DNA of 9,711 nt from Bacillota bacterium. GTDB taxonomy: Bacteria; Bacillota; Clostridia; DSM-8532. The stretch is taken from the NCBI GenBank assembly GCA_023446675.1, contig JAEXPO010000068.1:1-9711 (forward strand), written 5' to 3'. Each line of letters starts with the position of its first letter. Positions within the stretch are counted from its first letter, which is position 1. Below the pieces are notes generated by a model. That model did not search any database. It was not told the origin of the DNA and saw only the letters and a program-made list of their open reading frames with translations. Shown piece by piece: positions 1 to 7,217 of this stretch. A program made the translations under genes and the position numbers.

Positions 1-168
1 GCTCAGAAGGTTTCCCACATACTTTACCGCCGACTGCTCCGCCGCTTTCGTGGCGGTGGTATACCAGAAATAAATCACCATAACGGTAAAAAGAACAAGA
101 CAAACAATGGTGGAAATAAGAAACTTATACTTGATGCCGTGAAGAAAATGCAGTCTGGGTGTATGCAT
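1..168 (-). CDS. YesM-like sensor histidine kinase, N-terminal fragment
   Basis: The minus-strand frame opens with ATG at 168-166 and stays open for 56 codons to the window edge, so only the N-terminus is seen. It begins MHTPRLHFLHGIKYKFLIST and continues into one hydrophobic membrane helix (about residues 15-36), followed by a polar, Ala/Lys-rich stretch that would start the extracellular sensor domain. The short basic N-terminus, a 'KYKFL' run and an immediate first helix are typical of YesM-type (HPK7/LytS-like) kinases that pair with AraC-type YesN regulators and control sugar ABC transporters. The start is supported by AGGGAGG (177-183, minus strand) 8 nt upstream. It diverges from the binding-protein operon, the usual arrangement for a kinase regulating that operon. 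The kinase domain is outside the window, so the family call rests on the N-terminus and context; another membrane-anchored sensor (chemoreceptor, GGDEF protein) is possible. Confidence 0.6.
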   Translation of the reverse strand, partial: MHTPRLHFLHGIKYKFLISTIVCLVLFTVMVIYFWYTTATKAAEQSAVKYVGNLLS

Positions 169-238
169 GAAACTGGCCTCCCTGTTATGCTACCGGACAT
201 GCCCTTGTACTTGATTCAACCTAAACGGCTGCAAATCT

Positions 239-266
239 ATTGTACTACTTCCGTGGATTTTAACAA
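239..266 (-). promoter_or_regulatory. Candidate sigma-A promoter of the kinase gene
   Basis: On the minus strand TTGTTA (266-261) and TACAAT (244-239) are separated by 16 bp. They match the TTGACA/TATAAT consensus at 4 and 5 of 6 positions. Transcription would start near 232, giving a leader of about 64 nt before the kinase ATG. This is sequence matching only. Confidence 0.35.
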
Positions 267-300
267 AACAATCCGCTTAAGGTTCATAAAAAATGACGGC

Positions 301-340
301 TTTTATAAAAAAAGACCCCTCTGCCGGGATGCGGGGGAAG
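301..340 (-). terminator. Terminator-like element in the divergent intergenic region
   Basis: Read on the minus strand, CCCC (337-333 region) and GGGG (319-316) enclose a 13-nt loop and are followed by a T-rich tail (TC then seven Ts, 315-307). The stem is only 4-5 GC pairs, so a functional terminator is uncertain. If real, it would stop leftward transcripts entering the kinase promoter region. The same GC-rich core (316-337) resembles repeat B of the CRISPR remnant at 7585-7613. Confidence 0.25.
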
Positions 341-356
341 TTATACTAAATGTATT

Positions 357-366
357 GAAGCGCTTC
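357..366. promoter_or_regulatory. 10-bp palindrome upstream of the transport operon
   Basis: GAAGCGCTTC is a perfect 10-bp palindrome about 150 bp upstream of the binding-protein start. Its centre (AGCGCT) resembles the centre of CcpA cre sites, but the outer positions of the cre consensus are not matched. A catabolite-control operator is therefore only a weak possibility. Confidence 0.2.
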
Positions 367-420
367 GGTCCATGAAAAACCAGGAAATTAAAAATCCAGA
401 ATTCAAACACCCAAGATTTA

Positions 421-454
421 TAAAGCTTAAGGGATTAAAATCCCCAGTGCTTTA
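421..454 (+). promoter_or_regulatory. Two-tier hairpin in the leader region of the transport operon
   Basis: TAAAGC (421-426) pairs with GCTTTA (449-454). Inside it GGGAT (431-435) pairs with ATCCC (440-444) around a TAAA loop, with a 4x4 internal loop between the tiers. It lies 60 nt upstream of the lipoprotein ATG and has no T-tract after it, so it is not an ordinary terminator. It could be an mRNA structure or an inverted-repeat operator. No convincing sigma-A promoter for the operon was found in 240-514; TTGGAT-17-TATGAG (463-491 region) is the best weak match. Confidence 0.3.
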
Positions 455-514
455 ACTTCAGGTTGGATCAGGTTTTATGACTGCGTATGAGATGATTATA
501 TTAGGAGGATTATC

Positions 515-1900
515 ATGAGAAAAGCATTACGATCCGTTATATCCCTTTGCATGGCCTCCCTGTTGACTTTTTCACTGGCGGCCTGCGGCAGCTCTCAGCC
601 CGGAGGCTCGGACACCCCTTCAAATGGCGGCAATCCCACGGCGTCTCCCACGGAGTCTGCCTCGCCCTCCGCCAAGGAAGTGAAGACGCTTCGGCTCACC
701 ATGGCCGCGTCCTGGTACAATAAGGGCTGGCAGGCCATTGAAAGCGATATTGAGGCCAAAGCGGAGCAGTTGGGCTTTAAGCTCGACATTGACCGGGTTG
801 GCGACGGTGACCAGGGAAAGCAGGTGCTTCAGGCACGGTTTGCCACAGGGGACAATCCGGATCTTTTGGGCTATAACAGCCTGCTTGCCATAAATAACGA
901 TTTTAACGTTGCCGATAAGCTTATGGATATGACAGGGGCCGCCTACGCGGAGAATTACGATGCGGACATTCTGGCAAGCAATTTCTCCATTGACGGCAAA
1001 TTGCTGGGTGTGCCTCTGGGAGGCAGCAATATCCCCGCCATCTTCTACAATAAAAAAGTCTTTGAGGATTTGGGGGTTTCCATTCCCACCAACTGGAACG
1101 AATTCCTGGCTATTTTAGACAAGGCAAAGGCTGAAGGTATAACCCCCTATTTCATTGCGGGCAAGGATACCTGGACCGTACAGATTTTTAATATCGCAGG
1201 CTTTCAGAGGGATTTGAAGGGCAAGGACGTCAATGAGGAAATCGGTAAGCTGTATGCCAATACTGCCAGCATTCTGGACTATAAGCTCTTTGCCGATTCC
1301 TTTGCCAAGCACAAGGAGCTTCTGGAAAAGGGCTATGTTCAGGACACCTGGCTATCCGACACCTATGACCTCCAGCAGAAGGCCATTACCGAGGGCACTG
1401 CTGCCATGACCTGCAACGCCACCTGGATGATGGAGGAAATTCAGAAGAAATACCCGGATCAGGTGGACGGCATAGGCGCTTTCTCACCTGTCTTCGACGG
1501 GGATGACCCCATAGGCGCATGGATGCCCAATGCCATTACAGGCTTCTCAACCTCCAAAAACCCCGAGGAGGTAAAGGCCTTCCTGGAGTATTTCGGAAGC
1601 CTCGAAACCCAGTCCCTCTATTTTAAGGAGGTTCCCGCCATGTCCATTGTTAAAAACATTAAGGTTGACGGTATTTCCCCTGCAAGCCAGCAGATTCTGG
1701 ATGAATTCCAGAACTCGGGCAGAGGCCAGCTTCTGTGGCAGTCTGCCGCGCCCATGGGCGGGGAGCAGGTTGGCATGGGAGATTTGCCCAGCTTCACCAT
1801 GGAAGCGCTCTTAAGCGAAAAAACACCGGATGAGGTGCTCCAGGGAATACGGGATTACATGGAGAAGGATGCCAAGAGCAAGGGCTTATCCGGCTGGTAA
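515..1900 (+). CDS. Carbohydrate ABC transporter solute-binding lipoprotein (CUT1, family 1)
   Basis: This 461-residue extracellular lipoprotein captures a sugar and delivers it to the two permeases encoded downstream. Residues 1-23 form a lipoprotein signal peptide (basic MRKALR, hydrophobic core) ending in lipobox LAAC, with Cys24 as the lipid-modified residue. A Ser/Pro/Thr/Gly-rich linker (about 25-52) tethers the folded domain. The remainder has family 1 features: a Lys/Thr-rich first strand 'KTLRLTMAASW', 'NPDLLGYNS', 'GVPLGGSNIPAIFYNKKVFEDLGVSIPTNWNEFL' (the hallmark hinge-region segment of sugar-binding proteins) and a Trp-rich C-terminal half. The start is set by AGGAGG (503-508) 6 nt upstream. 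It is followed after 222 nt by the permease genes; that gap holds repeats and a hairpin. The substrate cannot be read from sequence; the convergent GH106-like hydrolase hints at a rhamnose-containing oligosaccharide. Confidence 0.9.
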   Translation: MRKALRSVISLCMASLLTFSLAACGSSQPGGSDTPSNGGNPTASPTESASPSAKEVKTLRLTMAASWYNKGWQAIESDIEAKAEQLGFKLDIDRVGDGDQGKQVLQARFATGDNPDLLGYNSLLAINNDFNVADKLMDMTGAAYAENYDADILASNFSIDGKLLGVPLGGSNIPAIFYNKKVFEDLGVSIPTNWNEFLAILDKAKAEGITPYFIAGKDTWTVQIFNIAGFQRDLKGKDVNEEIGKLYANTASILDYKLFADSFAKHKELLEKGYVQDTWLSDTYDLQQKAITEGTAAMTCNATWMMEEIQKKYPDQVDGIGAFSPVFDGDDPIGAWMPNAITGFSTSKNPEEVKAFLEYFGSLETQSLYFKEVPAMSIVKNIKVDGISPASQQILDEFQNSGRGQLLWQSAAPMGGEQVGMGDLPSFTMEALLSEKTPDEVLQGIRDYMEKDAKSKGLSGW

Positions 1901-1945
1901 GCAAGTACGAAGTAAGTGTTAAATAAACTGCTGTTAAACAAAAAA

Positions 1946-2000
1946 GTAAGCTTTAAGCGAAAAGTAAGCTTTAAGCGAAAAGTATGCGTTAAACAAAAAA
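1946..2000 (+). repeat. Short tandem repeat, about 18-nt unit, after the lipoprotein gene
   Basis: GTAAGCTTTAAGCGAAAA occurs twice exactly (1946-1963, 1964-1981). A diverged 19-nt copy follows (1982-2000), and further partial copies flank both sides from the stop codon at 1900 to about 2018 (GTAAGTGTTAA, GTTAAACAAAAAA, GCAAGTGTTAA). It lies between the binding-protein stop and the intercistronic hairpin and is rich in A, with no coding potential. It probably arose by slippage; any function as a spacer or mRNA-processing region is inference. Confidence 0.7.
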
Positions 2001-2034
2001 GCAAGTGTTAAGTAAGCGATTATTAAGGTTTTAA

Positions 2035-2101
2035 AACCCCTGTCCGAAAAGGCACGTTCCAACCGGCGGCATTTGGAGCCTGCCTTTAAGGTACAGGGGT
2101 T
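2035..2101 (+). promoter_or_regulatory. Nested intercistronic hairpin between binding protein and permease genes
   Basis: Three nested perfect helices are visible: AACCCCTGT (2035-2043) with ACAGGGGTT (2093-2101), AAAGGCA (2048-2054) with TGCCTTT (2081-2087), and TCCAA (2058-2062) with TTGGA (2073-2077), closed by a 10-nt loop. GGTTTT follows, then the permease RBS AAGGAG (2108-2113). In transporter operons of this type such a hairpin commonly protects the 3' end of the binding-protein mRNA or partly terminates transcription, so that binding protein exceeds permease. The T-tract is short, so read-through is expected. It could also be a ligand- or protein-controlled attenuator, but I recognise no riboswitch consensus. 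Confidence 0.65.
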
Positions 2102-2122
2102 GGTTTTAAGGAGAAATGGGCA

Positions 2123-2992
2123 GTGAGTAAAAAAGGCGATACCTTTTACAGTTATATTTATGTTATTCCTGCTGTGCTGTTGTTTTCCCTTTTCTTTATG
2201 TGGCCGACCCTTCAGGGTGTCATGAAGTCCTTTACCTACTGGAACGCCACGTCCGCCCGGTTTGCCGGGTTTGACAATTACCTCAGCATCATAGCGGATT
2301 CCAAAATGAATATTGTACTAAAAAACACTTTTATTTTTACTGTTGTCACAACGCTTTTCAAAATGTTCTTCGGGATGATTCTGGCCCTTCTTTTAAACAG
2401 AAGGGCGGCTTCCACTAAAATCATCCGTTCCGTTTATTTTATGCCCGCCATTATCAGCAACATTTCGGTGGCCTTGATTTTCAATTCCATTCTTCATCCG
2501 CTGGGAATTATGAACGGCCTTTTAAAAGGGCTGCATCTTAATTTCCTGGCCATGAACTGGCTGACCGATACCAAGCTTGTCATGTATTCCATCTCTGCCA
2601 TTGAGGTGTGGAAATGGTCCGGCTTTACAATGACAATGCTTCTTGCGGGCCTTCAAACCATCCCGGCGGAATATTATGAAGCGGCTAATCTGGACGGGGC
2701 CTCGGCTTTACAGAAATTCAGACATATTCAGTTGCCCCTTATTATGCCCGCCTTCAACAACGCCCTTATTTTCAGCCTTATCGGAGGCATCAAGGTTTTC
2801 GATATTGTGTATGCCTTAACCGGGGGAGATCCCGGCTCAGCCAGCGAGGTGCTTAATTCCTACGTCTTTAAGGCCTATGCCAACGGCTTTTACGGGGAGG
2901 CCTGCGCTGCGGGTACCATTATCGGACTTTTTGTTCTTGTAATTACCCTGCTTATGCTAAACCCTTTAAGGAAAAAGGAGGTAGAGCTTTAA
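2123..2992 (+). CDS. Sugar ABC transporter permease, MalF/UgpA type
   Basis: This 289-residue membrane protein forms half of the CUT1 transporter channel. Six hydrophobic segments are visible, the first at about residues 9-29 (YIYVIPAVLLFSLFFMWPT, the conserved N-terminal signature of this family). The cytoplasmic EAA loop that contacts the ATPase is present at about 182-200 (EYYEAANLDGASALQKFRHI, then QLPLIMP). The start is GTG at 2123 with AAGGAG 9 nt upstream; an ATG at 2116 is out of frame and opens only a four-codon reading frame. The stop abuts the next permease ATG with no gap, which indicates translational coupling. No ATP-binding subunit is encoded nearby; in Bacillota such CUT1 systems usually share an MsmX/MsmK-type ATPase encoded elsewhere. 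Confidence 0.92.
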   Translation: MSKKGDTFYSYIYVIPAVLLFSLFFMWPTLQGVMKSFTYWNATSARFAGFDNYLSIIADSKMNIVLKNTFIFTVVTTLFKMFFGMILALLLNRRAASTKIIRSVYFMPAIISNISVALIFNSILHPLGIMNGLLKGLHLNFLAMNWLTDTKLVMYSISAIEVWKWSGFTMTMLLAGLQTIPAEYYEAANLDGASALQKFRHIQLPLIMPAFNNALIFSLIGGIKVFDIVYALTGGDPGSASEVLNSYVFKAYANGFYGEACAAGTIIGLFVLVITLLMLNPLRKKEVEL

Positions 2993-3811
2993 ATGGTAAA
3001 AAAGATTCGAAAGGTAAGCTGGGAGATCGTTTTACTTTTAATGACTCTGCCCATACTGATTCCTTTTTACATGCTTGTGGTAAACTCCTTCAAAACCAGT
3101 GCGGAAGCGGCTGAAATGAGCTTGAAGCTGCCTACGGTGTGGAATGGGCTTGAAAACTATTCGGAGATGGCGAGGGTTTCCAATATTTGGGTGGGCTATA
3201 AGAACTCCTTTATTATTACCGCTGTGAGTGTTGTCATTATGGTTGGGCTTTGCGCCATTACCGCATTTATAATTCAGCGGAGGCGTCAGAAATATTCCGG
3301 TTGGCTGTACAACTTTTTTATCCTGGGCATGGTGCTGCCATCCTTTATCGTGCCGACGGTGGTTCTGGTACGCACGCTGCATCTTCCCGGCATGGCGGGC
3401 TTAATTCTTATTTATATCGCGATGGGCCTGCCCATGGGAATCTTTCTTTATACCGGTTATTTTAAAAGCATTCCCAGGGAGCTTGACGAATCGGCCATCC
3501 TCGACGGCTGCGGACTTGGGGGGCTGTTCTTTAAAATCATCATGCCTCTGGTTACGCCCATTACGGCAACCTATTCCATTATTTCCGTCCTTACCCTGTG
3601 GAATAATTTTGACACGCCCCTGTACCTCTTGTCCGGGTCGGCCAATGTAACGGTGACTCTTGCGATGTTTAACTTCTTCGGGCCTCACTCCGCCGACTGG
3701 AACCTGGTGTTTGCCTGCGTGGTAGCCACCACCCTGCCGGTTGTTCTGGTGTACCTGATATTACAGAAATATATTATTGCGGGGATGGTAGGGGGAGCTG
3801 TTAAGGGGTAG
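2993..3811 (+). CDS. Sugar ABC transporter permease, MalG/UgpE type
   Basis: This 272-residue protein is the partner permease. It starts with a basic tail (MVKKIRKVSWE), then a first helix with the family motif 'PFYMLVVNSFKTSAEA' (about residues 24-39). The EAA loop is at about 162-180 (ELDESAILDGCGLGGLFFKI, then IMPLVTP), and the last helix ends in the typical 'QKYIIAGMVGGAVKG', matching the MalG C-terminus that enters the translocation path. ATG 2993 follows the previous stop (2990-2992) directly; its RBS AAGGAGG (2975-2981) lies inside the upstream gene. It is the last gene of the rightward operon, and a hairpin terminator lies about 75 nt beyond the stop. Confidence 0.92.
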   Translation: MVKKIRKVSWEIVLLLMTLPILIPFYMLVVNSFKTSAEAAEMSLKLPTVWNGLENYSEMARVSNIWVGYKNSFIITAVSVVIMVGLCAITAFIIQRRRQKYSGWLYNFFILGMVLPSFIVPTVVLVRTLHLPGMAGLILIYIAMGLPMGIFLYTGYFKSIPRELDESAILDGCGLGGLFFKIIMPLVTPITATYSIISVLTLWNNFDTPLYLLSGSANVTVTLAMFNFFGPHSADWNLVFACVVATTLPVVLVYLILQKYIIAGMVGGAVKG

Positions 3812-3821
3812 GCTTTATTCT

Positions 3822-3883
3822 GTTTAGTTTATGTTTAGCTCAACAAGGCGTTTAGTTTAATAAGGAGTTTAGTTCAAAAGGAG
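3822..3883 (+). repeat. 17-nt tandem repeat after the permease operon
   Basis: Three head-to-tail 17-nt units beginning GTTTAG lie at 3833-3849, 3850-3866 and 3867-3883, with a further GTTTAG start at 3822. The units are imperfect (GTTTAGCTCAACAAGGC, GTTTAGTTTAATAAGGA, GTTTAGTTCAAAAGGAG). They sit between the last permease stop and the terminator, as the 18-nt repeats sit after the lipoprotein gene. No gene is encoded here. Confidence 0.65.
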
Positions 3884-3884
3884 A

Positions 3885-3909
3885 AGGCGGACGATAATAT
3901 CGTCCGCCT
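3885..3909. terminator. Bidirectional terminator hairpin between convergent genes
   Basis: AGGCGGACGAT (3885-3895) pairs perfectly with ATCGTCCGCCT (3899-3909) around an AAT loop: an 11-bp GC-rich stem. It lies 74 nt after the rightward permease stop and 52 nt after the leftward hydrolase stop, so it can serve both. Neither flank has a classic uninterrupted T-tract (minus side TCTCCTTTTG, plus side a looser T-rich stretch from about 3923), so efficiency is uncertain. Confidence 0.7.
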
Positions 3910-3960
3910 GATTCATGTCCCTAATTTATGTTTGCTTTTGTTTTGTTTATTTCAGGGTGT

Positions 3961-6900
3961 TTATTCGGTGTACAGCGCGGCGCTTTTTACACCAAAGGGC
4001 AGAAGGGTGTAGCTGTCCTTGCTTTTCCCAAAATCAATGAAGGTCCGGGGGCCCACAGAGGGGCTTTCCACGATACCGGAAATACGATTGGGGCCCATAA
4101 CATTGAATAGGGTGGTGGAGGCCCCGATGCGAAGGGTGTTTTCCCCCTCCTTCAAGGCATTGCCTGTATGAAAAACATAGGGAGCCCACGCCTTAACGCC
4201 CAGAGGCAGACCGTTTATTTCCACTGAAACGCAGGCCGCTTCCACGGTGTTAAGCTTAAGGTAAACGGGTTTTCCGGCTCCGGTAAACCGGAAGGAGGCC
4301 GTGTATTCCATTTGTCCTGAATAGAAGGGATAGCCCTGCTCAGTTAAATCACCGGCCTTTGCGGCTGTTGCAGGGCCGTCTATGAAGAAGATTTCCCGGT
4401 TGATATCGGCCACCTTAAAGGAGCCTACCAGGTAAACGGTCTCGGCTTCCGTGGGCCTGTGGGTTTTAAAGTCGGGAAGCCGCTTGTGGAAGCCGGGTCC
4501 GGTAATGTTATTCACCTTTTTACCCTCAAGAACAAGAAGGTTGGTTCCCTCCGAAAGGAGTCCCGTAAGGGGAACACGGGTGAAATTGGGATCCTTCCAG
4601 CTCTTTTCAGGGTCAAAAGCACCTAACTCACCGGGAGCTTTAAGGGCCTTGGTTTCCTTGCCGTTAAGAGTAATTCGATCCAGATTTTCACCCATTTCCA
4701 CGGCTGCCCACAGGGAGCCCTGGGGAAGGCTTCGGACCTGGAATTCATATTCCACCCTGAAAGGCGTGCCCTCCGGGGCACTGTAGAAGTGGGCATGCAT
4801 GGCTTTGGCCAGGGGAGCCTTATCCAGCACCTTTTTACCCTTGATGTAAAGCGTTGCGTCATTGAGAGGAAGCACATTGTCCTCTAAAGGTTTAACCGTA
4901 AAATCCGTTACAAGTCCGTTAAGTCCCTGGGGAATATGGAAGGCCACACCGCTTTCCAGTACGGCGGGTGCGGCAGGGAAAGAGACTTCGGGGGCGGCCT
5001 TGCGAGGTACAAAGAGAAGGAGGCTTCCGGCAGGATGGAAGGTTACTTCCAGTGGCTTTTGGGCGCTTTGGCCCTGGGGAAGGCTATAGGTTTCTCCGGT
5101 GATAAGGTCCAGAATAAGGATGGCGGCCTTGCTGTTTATATGTATTTGGCTGTGAATTTCCCGCTTGTCGTCGGTATTGGCGAAGAACAAGACCTCTCCC
5201 TCATCGGTGGTTCTGGAGTGGCAAAGCACCATGGGAGCGTTTTCTCCTGTGGCCTTGTCGATAACCCGCACCCGCTCGGGATAAAGTCCATCCAGGGCTT
5301 TAACAAGCTTTCTGAGGGTTCCATAATGCCGGACTTTTTCCAGAAGCTCAATAGCTTCAACATGACCGTCCACACGCTGGGGAGCCGGAGTGAGAATTAG
5401 GAGGCGGTCCGCACCGGCTTCCTTAACAAACTGGGTCAGAAGGTTAACCGTATTTTTTCTTAAGATAAGGGAAGGGGGGACGATAACGGTGGAATAGCTG
5501 TGGACACCGATAATAAACTTTCCATTTTCCACCCGGGCATGCTCCTCCATGAGTATTTCATCCCCGTAATGGTAGTCCAGCTTCTGGGCCGACAGCTCCT
5601 TGGAAAGCCTTTCGAAGGGATCGTTGTACAGGCCGTTTTCTACCATTAAATTGTTTTCCTTGTGAAGGGGGGAATAGGTGCTCCACACGCTGGAAACGGG
5701 ATGAACCACCAGAATATCCACATTGCGTTTTCCCTGTGAAACGGCAGCACAAAGCCTTCCGCCGTAATCGGAGAAAAGCTTCTCCTCCTTCCACCAGGGC
5801 TGCTGGAAGAACAGGTTGGAGGGATAATCCCGCTTTCTTTCTCCGCGGATGGAGTAGAGGGATAGGTGGGAGGTGATGTAGCTTATGCCCAGGGCGGCCT
5901 GCCAGTCGGAAATCCACTTTCTGTGAAAAAAGCTGACCTGCTGACCCACGCAGCCGAATACCTCGCAGAGAGCCCGTTCCTTGCCCAACTGATCCACGGC
6001 GGAGGTAAGCTGCTTGACGGTAACCACCTGATCTAAATGCCTGCTCAGCTTATCGATACCCGGCCAGTGCATGAACTGGTAATGGGGCATGGCGGCGCCT
6101 ATCCACTGAGTTTGGTAGGCCAGCTTATCCTCAGCCATAAAGTGGCCTGTGAGCTTTAAATTGTTCTTTGTACACCAGTCATAATATTTCTTGGAGAAGC
6201 TCTCCAGAAATAGCCGGGTAGCGCAGTCATAAAAATCGAAACGGACAGACTGGTAATCGCCGGTATCAATGAACAGCTCCACCAGATGATCGGTTATTGC
6301 ATAGCCTTTCAGCTTCTGAAAGAAACCGGGAAGGTAGTCGGACCAAGGCACAACGGGCACACCGTACTTGCCTTCCATAAGGTAGCAGGGCTCATCGGTG
6401 AAAATACCGGGAATTTCTTTGCCGAAGGAATCACCCATGACCTCTTTGTAACGTTCGTGGGTGCTGTTTAAAAAGGCGTCCACGGCCTCGGGGTTCATAA
6501 GGTCCACATAGCTTGCCCCGTTGAACCAAAGGTCGCTAAGGGGGGAGATTCTTTTACAGATGAATACGGTGCTTCCGTTGAGGGTGGTTTCTGTAAGAAC
6601 CGTATCGTTTTCCGTTATTTCTTCCTGGGAAAGAAGCACCAGGCCGCGGCTCCGAAAAGCTTCCGACATCTCGGGCACCATACCTCCGGCAAAGCCGGAG
6701 GGCCATTTGTCCTCATCGTAGAGCCAGGCGAGGGTGCCTGTCTCACGGGCCGCTTCCAGGCAGGCCTTCATATCCTCCATCCATTCGTCGGACAGGTAGC
6801 CTGTGACAAGGCCCACACGGGAGTGCATGAAATAGCCGCCCATGCCCTTTTCACTCATCTCATGGATCTGGCGCTTCAGCTCATCCTTGTCGAGACGGTC

Positions 6901-6966
6901 ATTCCAGCTCCAGAAGGGAGCGGGGCGGTATTGAACCGGCGGGTTTTTGAAAGTTTTCATATCCAT
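3961..6966 (-). CDS. Large cytoplasmic glycoside hydrolase, GH106-like (alpha-L-rhamnosidase family)
   Basis: The 1001-residue protein has no signal peptide or membrane helix, so it should act on imported oligosaccharides. The N-terminal half carries the conserved run of this family: PFWSWND (17-23), GGYFMHSR (43-50), WLYDEDKWPSG (81-91), GIFTDEP (187-193, acidic residues in a barrel-type active site), GHFMAED (274-280), HWPGIDKL (300-307), CEVFG (334-338) and QPWWKEE (389-395). About 405-530 is an alpha/beta domain (VDILVVHP, then STVIVPPSL). The C-terminal 400 residues look like beta-sandwich or galactose-binding-like domains, the last around 900-965 (VSVEINGLPLG, ALKEGENTLRI). Members of GH106 release alpha-L-rhamnose, some from rhamnogalacturonan; specificity here is inferred. 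ATG 6966 is chosen because AAAGGAAAG lies 9 nt upstream; Met3 is an alternative. The gene converges on the ABC operon and shares its terminator. Confidence 0.75.
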   Translation of the reverse strand: MDMKTFKNPPVQYRPAPFWSWNDRLDKDELKRQIHEMSEKGMGGYFMHSRVGLVTGYLSDEWMEDMKACLEAARETGTLAWLYDEDKWPSGFAGGMVPEMSEAFRSRGLVLLSQEEITENDTVLTETTLNGSTVFICKRISPLSDLWFNGASYVDLMNPEAVDAFLNSTHERYKEVMGDSFGKEIPGIFTDEPCYLMEGKYGVPVVPWSDYLPGFFQKLKGYAITDHLVELFIDTGDYQSVRFDFYDCATRLFLESFSKKYYDWCTKNNLKLTGHFMAEDKLAYQTQWIGAAMPHYQFMHWPGIDKLSRHLDQVVTVKQLTSAVDQLGKERALCEVFGCVGQQVSFFHRKWISDWQAALGISYITSHLSLYSIRGERKRDYPSNLFFQQPWWKEEKLFSDYGGRLCAAVSQGKRNVDILVVHPVSSVWSTYSPLHKENNLMVENGLYNDPFERLSKELSAQKLDYHYGDEILMEEHARVENGKFIIGVHSYSTVIVPPSLILRKNTVNLLTQFVKEAGADRLLILTPAPQRVDGHVEAIELLEKVRHYGTLRKLVKALDGLYPERVRVIDKATGENAPMVLCHSRTTDEGEVLFFANTDDKREIHSQIHINSKAAILILDLITGETYSLPQGQSAQKPLEVTFHPAGSLLLFVPRKAAPEVSFPAAPAVLESGVAFHIPQGLNGLVTDFTVKPLEDNVLPLNDATLYIKGKKVLDKAPLAKAMHAHFYSAPEGTPFRVEYEFQVRSLPQGSLWAAVEMGENLDRITLNGKETKALKAPGELGAFDPEKSWKDPNFTRVPLTGLLSEGTNLLVLEGKKVNNITGPGFHKRLPDFKTHRPTEAETVYLVGSFKVADINREIFFIDGPATAAKAGDLTEQGYPFYSGQMEYTASFRFTGAGKPVYLKLNTVEAACVSVEINGLPLGVKAWAPYVFHTGNALKEGENTLRIGASTTLFNVMGPNRISGIVESPSVGPRTFIDFGKSKDSYTLLPFGVKSAALYTE

Positions 6967-7217
6967 CGATAGTCACTTTCCTTTCAAATTTGAGAAGATA
7001 AAGGGTGTTCCAATAGGGAAACTCTCAAAGAAGGTTTCCTTAATGGGGATTCATCTTTATGATAAGGAGAAGTGACCGGCTTTTCTGGGGGATATGTTAA
7101 GGTTTTAGAGGGGGAATGTTATGGGGTTGGGTTATAGCTTTTTTATGTAAGGCTTATTTGGGTTTAAACTTAATTAAGCTTAAGTTATTTAAACTTAATT
7201 CGGTTGCATATGGAATG
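6967..7217. other. Noncoding region upstream of the hydrolase gene
   Basis: No supported gene. It holds the hydrolase RBS (6977-6985) and a weak inverted repeat GGAAAC (7017-7022)/GTTTCC (7034-7039) in the hydrolase leader. It also holds a 13-nt direct repeat TTTAAACTTAATT at 7163-7175 and 7188-7200, with an AACTTAA/TTAAGTT inverted repeat in the same stretch. I could not place a confident promoter for the hydrolase. Confidence 0.5.

Noticed and set aside
139..375. 78-codon plus-strand reading frame in the divergent region
   Set aside because: It overlaps the kinase N-terminus on the other strand, has no RBS, and its product is low-complexity basic sequence with no recognisable family.
3038..3688. 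Minus-strand frames of 114 and 95 codons opposite the second permease
   Set aside because: Antisense shadows of a gene with clear EAA-loop and helix features; rich in His/Gln/Asn/Gly with no family resemblance.
4936..5400. 154-codon plus-strand frame inside the hydrolase gene
   Set aside because: It lies opposite the 1001-residue hydrolase, whose conserved motifs run on either side; it has no family features of its own.
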